The notes under the pieces are model-generated. The model ran no database searches, was not told where the DNA came from, and worked only from the letters and a program-made list of their open reading frames with translations. Shown here one piece after another: positions 40,183-45,386 of a DNA stretch of 45,386 nt; the first letter of the stretch is position 1; the number at the start of each line of letters is the position of its first letter. A program made the position numbers and the translations under genes. Origin of the DNA: Synergistaceae bacterium UBA6083 (GTDB lineage Bacteria > Synergistota > Synergistia > Synergistales > 79-D21); contig DIXJ01000016.1 of NCBI GenBank assembly GCA_002436015.1, positions 1-45,386 of the forward strand, given 5' to 3'.

Positions 40183-41394
40183 TTGGACAACGTGTGGGAA
40201 ACCAACTACAGCAAGAAGTCTGAGAACGTTCGCCCGTCCCCGGTTCGCGAAATCCTGAGCGTCATCAAGCAGCCCGGCATGATCTCCTTCGCCGGGGGGA
40301 TGCCTGCCCCGGATGTCTTCCCCGTCGAAGAGTTCTTCGAGGGCGTTACCGTCCTGAAAAACGACGGGAGGAACCTGCTCCAGTACGGGACAACAGAGGG
40401 ATATCCTCCCCTGAAGGGCTTCCTCTCCGAGTGGACAGCCCCCCGGATGGGACGGCGTGTCTCCCAGGAGGAAATGCTCCTGACAACGGGTTCCCAGCAG
40501 GTTCTCGACCTTTTGGGGTGGGCCATGGTCGACCCGGGGGACACCATCCTGACGGAGGATCCGTCTTACCTGGCCGCCCTCTCCGCTTTCCATAACCACG
40601 GCGCAAATTTCATCGGCATCCCGACCGACGCTGAGGGCATGGTCGTCGACCTCATCCCCGAAGCCCTGGAAAAAGCACGCGCAGAGGGGAAAAGAGTCAA
40701 GTTCATCTACACGATCGTGAATTTCCACAATCCCTGCGGTTCGACGATGAGCCTCAAGCGCCGAGAGAAACTGGTCGAGATCTCCCATCGCTTCCAGATC
40801 CCCATCTTCGAGGACGACCCCTACGGGTATGTCCGGTTTGACGGGGAGCACCTTCCTTCCATTTTCTCCTTGGACCCCGAGGGAGGGGTGCTCTACGCAG
40901 GGTCCTTTTCGAAGATCCTGGCCCCGGGAACCCGGGTCGGGTGGTGCACGGGCCCCAGGAACATCATTCGCAAGCTGACCGTCTTCAAGCAGGCCCTGGA
41001 TCTCTGCTCCAGCCCCATCACGCAGGCTTTGGCCTACGAATACTGCAGCAGGGGCTACCTGGACACCCACCTGCCCAAGATCATCACCAATTACCGCGAA
41101 AAGCGGGACGCCATGGAAAACAGCTTCCGGCACCACCTGCCCCTTGACGAGGTCTCCTGGGTCAAGCCCGAAGGCGGATTCTTCTACTGGCTCGACATGC
41201 CCCACATCGACGTCAAGTCCCTGTTTGACAAGGCAATCGAAAAGAAAGTGGCCTTCGTCATGGGCATGCCCTTCTTCCCGAACGGCGGCGGAGAGCACAA
41301 CGCGCGGTTGAACTACACCTTCTCAAGCCCCGAGACCATCGATGAAGGTGTCCGGCGCCTCGGCGATGCCATGAAGGAACTGCTCGGCCGCTAG
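40183..41394 (+). CDS. PLP-dependent aminotransferase, tandem copy 3
   Basis: A 403-residue third paralog with the PLP lysine in AGSFSKILAPGTRVGW and the pocket NFHNPCG, EDDPYGYVRF. The TTG start at 40183 is chosen because GGAGG lies eight bases upstream and the N-terminus then lines up with copies 1 and 2; an upstream GTG at 40150 would add 11 residues. The three copies, each with its own ribosome site, suggest a broad amino-acid transaminase set feeding the glutamate dehydrogenases. Confidence 0.9.
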   Translation: MDNVWETNYSKKSENVRPSPVREILSVIKQPGMISFAGGMPAPDVFPVEEFFEGVTVLKNDGRNLLQYGTTEGYPPLKGFLSEWTAPRMGRRVSQEEMLLTTGSQQVLDLLGWAMVDPGDTILTEDPSYLAALSAFHNHGANFIGIPTDAEGMVVDLIPEALEKARAEGKRVKFIYTIVNFHNPCGSTMSLKRREKLVEISHRFQIPIFEDDPYGYVRFDGEHLPSIFSLDPEGGVLYAGSFSKILAPGTRVGWCTGPRNIIRKLTVFKQALDLCSSPITQALAYEYCSRGYLDTHLPKIITNYREKRDAMENSFRHHLPLDEVSWVKPEGGFFYWLDMPHIDVKSLFDKAIEKKVAFVMGMPFFPNGGGEHNARLNYTFSSPETIDEGVRRLGDAMKELLGR

Positions 41395-41417
41395 GCTCAA
41401 AAAACTTCGAACTGCAC

Positions 41418-41460
41418 GGCGAAGGGGGTGGAAAAGCAGTTTCCGCCCCCTCGCCCTTTT
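41418..41460 (+). terminator. Terminator after the aminotransferase operon
   Basis: A stem of about 15 pairs with one bulge and one G-T pair (41418-41434 with 41440-41455) is followed by CTTTT. It lies directly before the mnmE ribosome site. No separate mnmE promoter was found, so some read-through is likely. Confidence 0.7.
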
Positions 41461-41473
41461 AGGAGGGGAAGGA

Positions 41474-42829
41474 ATGAACGAAGACACGATCGTTGCCGTT
41501 TCCACCGCGTGGGGAGAGGCGGGAATCGCCATCCTGCGCCTGTCGGGCCCCGATGCCGTGTCATGCGCCGAAGGCCTTTTCAAGGCGAAGCAAAACCTGG
41601 CCGACTCCCCCCCACGCTTCATGCGCTACGGGCACGCGCTGGACGGGGAAGGCGAATTCATCGACGAGGTCCTGGCCGTCCGCTTCGAAGCCCCTCACAG
41701 CTACACAGGCGAAGGAATGGCAGAAATCCATTGCCACGGGGGGAGCATGTCCGCGCGCCGGGCCATGGAAAGGCTTGTCGAACTTGGGGCAAGGCTTGCC
41801 GAGCCCGGTGAATTCACTCGTCGTGCCTTCCTTAACGGCCGCCTGGACCTGGCCCAGGCGGAATCCGTCCTTGGAATCATCCGGGCCCGAAGCGACCGGG
41901 CCCTTTCTTCGGCAGCAAGGTCCCTTCGCGGGGAACTATCCGGTGCGGTCAGGAACCTGCGGGAACGATTGCTCCTGCTTTGCGCGCGACTTGAGGCGTC
42001 TTTCGACTTTCCCGAGGAGGACATCCCTTCTCCGGGCAAGGCCGAAATCTTTCCCGAGCTTGACCAGCTGCGCAAGGATGCCGAGTCTCTCCACAGGCGA
42101 TGCCGGGACGGGCAAGTCCTAAGGGAGGGGGTACGCGTCGCGATCGTAGGGCGCCCCAATGTGGGAAAATCATCCCTGCTGAACGCCCTTCTCCAGGAAT
42201 CAAGGGCCATCGTCACGGCAATCCCGGGCACGACCCGGGATGTGATAGAAGCCGTCCTGACCCACCGCGGCGTCCCGATCCGCCTCGTCGACACCGCTGG
42301 TATCAGGCGTCCCTCCGACCTGATCGAGGAAGCCGGGATCGCCCATACGCTTTCGGCGCTCAAGGAATCCGACCTCAAGCTCTGGGTCCTTGACGGCAGC
42401 CGACCCTTTAGCAGCGAAGACGCCCTCGTGGAAGACCAACTGCACGGAGCCCGTCTCATCGTCCTCTTCAACAAGGAAGACCTGCCTCAAGCCCTTGACA
42501 GGATTCCCATCGAGAAACTCCATCCCGGGATCCCGGTCCTGGGGGTCTCCGCAAAGACAGGCGCAGGAATTGAGCGGCTAAAGGAGGAAATCGTCCATGC
42601 CGCAATGGGGGAAGGGGTGCTGGAAGAAGCATGGAATGCCTCGGCCCGGCAAGTCGAGGAACTGAGAGTGGCCGCTTCGATGATCGGGGAGGCGGAATCG
42701 GCCCAGTCCATGGACTTGACGGCCTCCTGCCTTCGAGACAGCCGCTATGCCCTTGAGCGGTTCCTGGGCCTATCGGCGGATTCGGACCTGCTCGATACGA
42801 TTTTCAGCCAGTTCTGCCTGGGGAAGTAG
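41474..42829 (+). CDS. mnmE: tRNA modification GTPase MnmE
   Basis: Works with MnmG to place cmnm5/nm5 groups on U34 of tRNA. The 451-residue product has the N-terminal folate-binding domain (about 1-118, with DTIVAVSTAWGEAGIAILRLSG), a helical domain and an inserted G domain: G1 GRPNVGKSSL (about 222), PGTTRD, DTAGIR and NKED. It ends in the conserved FCLGK motif with the catalytic cysteine. AGGAGGGG precedes the ATG. mnmG is not adjacent. Its last 26 bases overlap the end of otsA. Confidence 0.96.
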   Translation: MNEDTIVAVSTAWGEAGIAILRLSGPDAVSCAEGLFKAKQNLADSPPRFMRYGHALDGEGEFIDEVLAVRFEAPHSYTGEGMAEIHCHGGSMSARRAMERLVELGARLAEPGEFTRRAFLNGRLDLAQAESVLGIIRARSDRALSSAARSLRGELSGAVRNLRERLLLLCARLEASFDFPEEDIPSPGKAEIFPELDQLRKDAESLHRRCRDGQVLREGVRVAIVGRPNVGKSSLLNALLQESRAIVTAIPGTTRDVIEAVLTHRGVPIRLVDTAGIRRPSDLIEEAGIAHTLSALKESDLKLWVLDGSRPFSSEDALVEDQLHGARLIVLFNKEDLPQALDRIPIEKLHPGIPVLGVSAKTGAGIERLKEEIVHAAMGEGVLEEAWNASARQVEELRVAASMIGEAESAQSMDLTASCLRDSRYALERFLGLSADSDLLDTIFSQFCLGK

Positions 42830-44333
42830 GTTTCACGAAAGGATCCGTCCTTCTCGGAGGCAGGATCGGGGCCAGGTCTTTTTCGGGGAAGTCCTTCAGT
42901 TCACGACCCGTTGAAGCACGCAGGAAGTTGTCGACCCACCAGAACACGTCGTGCCGCCTGAGAGTCCGCCTCATGTTTTCAAGCCTGCGTTTCTTTTCGC
43001 CTTCACCCATGGAAAGCGCCCTTGCCAACGTCGAGGCGATTTGCTTGACGTTGTAAGGGTTCACAAGCAGGCAGCTTTCCCCGAGTTGGGCCGCGGCCCC
43101 CGCGAACTCGCTCAGGACGAGAACCCCCCTGTTGTCGGCCTGGGAAAGAACATATTCTTTCGCCACAAGGTTCATCCCGTCCTTCAGGGGAGTGACGAAG
43201 CCGACATCTGCAGCCCGGTAATGCGCGACGAGTTCCGCCCGTTCCATCGATTGGTAGCGGTAAACGACGGGTACCCAGTCTCCGGTGGTGAACTCTCCGT
43301 TAATCTCGCCGACCAGCCGATCGATTTCATCCTTCAGCGTCCGGTAGGCCGGGACCGTCTCCCTGCTTGGAATCAGGAGCTGGATAAGGGTAACGGACCC
43401 CCTCAGTTCCGGGAATACCTTCAATGCGTGGCGAAACCCCTTGAGTTTCTCGGGGATCCCTTTTGTGTAGTCCAGGCGGTCAACGCCGAACAGGATGCGA
43501 GTACCCCTGTAAGCATCCCGGATCGCCCTGGCCCTTTCTTCGACTTCCTTCGAACGGGAAAAACGGATGAAATCGGCGGAATCCACGCTGATGGGAAGGG
43601 CCCCCGCGAGGATCTCCGATTTTCCCGTACTTATCCTGACGATAGGCCCCCTGCCCTCCACCCGTGTTTCCGGGAAGAAAACCCGCAGGCAATCCGTAAA
43701 ATTCCGTCGATCACGGACCGTCTGGAAACCCACGAACTTGTAGTGCAGGAGAGCATGGAGGAGTTCCGCCCGCCAGGGCAGCTTGAAGAAAATGTCCGGC
43801 GACGGGAAGGGGATGTGCAAAAAAAAGGAACATGCCGCGTGAAAGCCGGACTGGTTCAAGAACCCCGCCAGCGGAATGAGATGGTAATCATGGACCCAGA
43901 CGAAATCTCCGGGTTCGTGGTGCTTCATGACGGTCCTGGCAAATTTCAGGTTCACGGCCATATAGGTGTCCCAGTAGCCGGGATCGAAGTTGCACCGGGT
44001 CTGGAGATCGTGGAAAAGGGGCCAGATCACTTCGTTAGAGAAACCGTAATAGAAGAGGTTCATCTCCTCTTCGGAAAGAAAAACCGGAAGCAGGCGGAAA
44101 CCGCTTTCACGGGAAAAAGGCCCTAGAATCGATTTTATTTTTTCTATCGGCAAGGGCTTTGTCGTTCCGCTCCACCCCACCCAGAGCCCCCCTCGATCCC
44201 TGAGTATGGGACTCAAGGCCGTGACCAGGCCACCAGAGCCCTTCTTCATGGCCCATTGGCCAGCCACCTCCTCCAGGACAACGGGAAGGCGGTTCGACAC
44301 GACAACCATCCTCCTGCCCTGGTCCTCCGTCAT
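42804..44333 (-). CDS. otsA: Trehalose-6-phosphate synthase (GT20)
   Basis: Transfers glucose from a nucleotide sugar to glucose 6-phosphate, giving trehalose 6-phosphate. The 509-residue product shows VVVSNRLPVVL, the loop KGSGGLVTAL, VWVHDYHLIPL and FGVDRLDYTKGIPEKL, all conserved in GT20. A C-terminal tail of about 30 residues beyond the fold is rich in Pro and Arg. The ATG overlaps the otsB stop, so the two are coupled. The product probably serves as an osmolyte or stress protectant. Confidence 0.94.
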   Translation of the reverse strand: MTEDQGRRMVVVSNRLPVVLEEVAGQWAMKKGSGGLVTALSPILRDRGGLWVGWSGTTKPLPIEKIKSILGPFSRESGFRLLPVFLSEEEMNLFYYGFSNEVIWPLFHDLQTRCNFDPGYWDTYMAVNLKFARTVMKHHEPGDFVWVHDYHLIPLAGFLNQSGFHAACSFFLHIPFPSPDIFFKLPWRAELLHALLHYKFVGFQTVRDRRNFTDCLRVFFPETRVEGRGPIVRISTGKSEILAGALPISVDSADFIRFSRSKEVEERARAIRDAYRGTRILFGVDRLDYTKGIPEKLKGFRHALKVFPELRGSVTLIQLLIPSRETVPAYRTLKDEIDRLVGEINGEFTTGDWVPVVYRYQSMERAELVAHYRAADVGFVTPLKDGMNLVAKEYVLSQADNRGVLVLSEFAGAAAQLGESCLLVNPYNVKQIASTLARALSMGEGEKKRRLENMRRTLRRHDVFWWVDNFLRASTGRELKDFPEKDLAPILPPRRTDPFVKPTSPGRTG

Positions 44334-45130
44334 AACTCGAGGCCCCTCCCTTCCGTTACACCTTTCAGCCAGAGTTCAAGGAAGGCCATCAGGCCGCTGG
44401 GAGGCTTGAGCCACAGTCCTGCTGCCGTGTCCCGGCATTTCTGCCGTACAAGCACTCCGAGCCCCCCCAGTTTTCGTATCATGACAAACCCGTCTTCGTC
44501 GGTCTGGTCATCTCCCAGGAAAGCGGCATAATCCTGTTGCGTGTACTTTGCCATAATGGCTTTAACCGCCCTCCCCTTGTCAAAACCTTCCATTCTCATT
44601 TCCAGTCCGCCATCAAACTTTTCGACCGAGAACCCCGCGTGTCCCATCCGCCCCCATGCCTCGGAAATGGCGCGGCGCATTCGTGCTTCATTTTCCTCGC
44701 ACTCGCCTCTCCAGTGAAGAGCAACACTTGTTGTCTTGCTTTCAACTCTTCCCATTCCAAGGGCAAGGGCTTTACGCTCCGCCTCATTCAGCTTCATCCG
44801 CATCGCTTCCTCAATCTCCGGCATTTCCCGTCTTCCGTCCGGTATCAGCCTCACAGCTCCATGGCATCCCCATATTTCCAGCGCCGGGCTCATTCCGAGG
44901 AGAATTCGCACCTCTTCCGGTTCCCTCCCGGTAAGGACGAACAGGGAACCGCCTACGGACCGGATTTTCGCCAGGACTTCGGTCACACCCGGGTAAGGCA
45001 CCGCTTTTGACGGATCGATCCGGAAAGGAGCAAGAGTGCCGTCATAATCGAGAATCAGGACGTGTTTTCCCGCAGTCGCCATGCGACTTCTTATCCTTCG
45101 GAAGGAATCGTTGATCGAAGAACGTCTCAT
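44330..45130 (-). CDS. otsB: Trehalose-6-phosphate phosphatase
   Basis: HAD-family phosphatase that releases trehalose from trehalose 6-phosphate. The 266-residue product has motif I LDYDGTLAP (D28, D30), LTGREPEEV (motif II region) and FLGDDQTDEDGF (motif IV). The ATG at 45130 is preceded by GGTGG and AAGG; upstream ATGs in the same frame have no good ribosome site. It is the first gene of the otsB-otsA operon, with an untranslated leader of about 90 bases. Confidence 0.92.
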   Translation of the reverse strand: MRRSSINDSFRRIRSRMATAGKHVLILDYDGTLAPFRIDPSKAVPYPGVTEVLAKIRSVGGSLFVLTGREPEEVRILLGMSPALEIWGCHGAVRLIPDGRREMPEIEEAMRMKLNEAERKALALGMGRVESKTTSVALHWRGECEENEARMRRAISEAWGRMGHAGFSVEKFDGGLEMRMEGFDKGRAVKAIMAKYTQQDYAAFLGDDQTDEDGFVMIRKLGGLGVLVRQKCRDTAAGLWLKPPSGLMAFLELWLKGVTEGRGLEL

Positions 45131-45226
45131 ATCCTTTCCACCTTCCATGCAAAAGACCGTTGCTTGCCACGACAGGCAAATCTTCATCCAGCGGGTTTTC
45201 CTGCATGTTACCGTTCTGTTAAATGA

Positions 45227-45235
45227 ATTATAACA
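45227..45235 (-). promoter_or_regulatory. Extended -10 promoter of otsBA
   Basis: TGTTATAAT on the minus strand is a perfect extended -10 element upstream of otsB, in the A/T-rich part of the gap. No -35 match. Confidence 0.6.
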
Positions 45236-45283
45236 TATTCGCCTTATCGCTCTTTTATCTCGTCACTGCATGATGGAGGAATA

Positions 45284-45308
45284 GGGGGGGCGGGGCCCGG
45301 GGGCCCCC
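45284..45308 (+). other. G/C-only tract with quadruplex potential
   Basis: Twenty-five consecutive bases are only G or C, with G runs of 7, 4 and 5. They can supply four G3 tracts separated by short loops, and the second half can also form a GGGGCCC/GGGCCCC type palindrome. Confidence 0.5.
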
Positions 45309-45321
45309 TTCGACGCAACAA

Positions 45322-45354
45322 AAGAGGGGAGTCCCTGATGGGGACTCCCCTCTT
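45322..45354 (-). terminator. Terminator at the right edge
   Basis: A 14-bp perfect stem (45322-45335 with 45341-45354) with a 5-base loop. On the minus strand it is followed by TTGTTG, so it probably ends a minus-strand gene that enters from the right. Confidence 0.75.
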
Positions 45355-45386
45355 ATTCGAATCGATAAGGTTTCCGGCGGCGATCT
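45353..45386 (-). CDS. Possible last codons of a gene beyond the window
   Basis: One minus-strand frame reads DRRRKPYRFE and then stops at TAA (45355-45353), exactly at the terminator hairpin. The short basic tail is compatible with many proteins. The support is only its position before a terminator. Confidence 0.3.
   Translation of the reverse strand, partial: DRRRKPYRFE

Noticed and set aside
39964..41298. A 444-codon minus-strand open frame
   Set aside because: Antisense to the aminotransferase copies; the three copies give similar antisense frames, as expected from shared codons.
45131..45187. N-terminal extension of otsB
   Set aside because: Starts upstream of any ribosome site; conserved sequence begins only after residue 20 of the extension.
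45355..45370. TTCGAATC resembling a tRNA T-loop
   Set aside because: No flanking T-stem, anticodon arm or acceptor stem.

Overview
The window most likely comes from an amino-acid-fermenting anaerobe, and the best guess is the phylum Synergistota. This is inference from a GC-rich genome with strong AGGAGG ribosome sites and frequent TTG/GTG starts, two glutamate dehydrogenases, three tandem amino-acid aminotransferases, citrate-lyase accessory genes and at least two selenoproteins. No ribosomal RNA or marker search could be run.

Layout. Bases 1-16 hold the 5' edge of a 16S rRNA gene on the minus strand, with a near-consensus promoter at 122-150. Next comes a long minus-strand housekeeping operon (transcribed 9029 to 283): rsmB, a kinase-less PASTA protein, rpe, a rodZ-like gene, rimO, pgpA, cinA, thpR, recA. 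Upstream of it are a YugP-type zinc peptidase, a DegT/DnrJ aminotransferase and a GntR/FCD regulator, each with its own promoter. Bases 12.1-19 kb hold a small membrane protein, citX, a MocR-type regulator whose PLP lysine is replaced by Gln, a HAD phosphatase, citC, an acyl-CoA ligase and an M20 amidohydrolase. asnS and a stand-alone PEP/pyruvate-binding protein (19.1-22.1 kb, plus) end at a strong terminator. Two glutamate dehydrogenases follow (22.2-25 kb, minus).

The 25.2-31.1 kb block is the most unusual. It holds two short genes broken by in-frame TGA codons that read as selenoproteins (a HesB-like GSGUC protein and a SelW/Rdx-like CTAU protein), each with a compact hairpin just downstream of the TGA. 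It also holds an operon serA-apgM-yhaM-selW whose 5' leader has the parts of a ribosome-mediated attenuator: a sigma70 promoter, a 36-codon leader peptide with the stretch SSSTSCGC, pairing segments 1:2 and 2:3, and an intrinsic terminator just before the serA ribosome site.

Bases 31-37.5 kb carry a signalling operon (PAS histidine kinase, CHASE4 histidine kinase, response regulator, REC-PAS-GGDEF, then a YyaL-type thioredoxin-domain protein) with stop/start overlaps. Bases 37.6-42.8 kb (plus) hold three tandem paralogous aminotransferases and mnmE. The right end holds otsB-otsA (trehalose), a G-rich tract, a terminator and perhaps the last codons of another gene. Three of the four convergent gene pairs overlap tail to tail. 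No gap without a gene exceeds 300 bases. No tRNA, CRISPR array, transposase or phage gene was seen.
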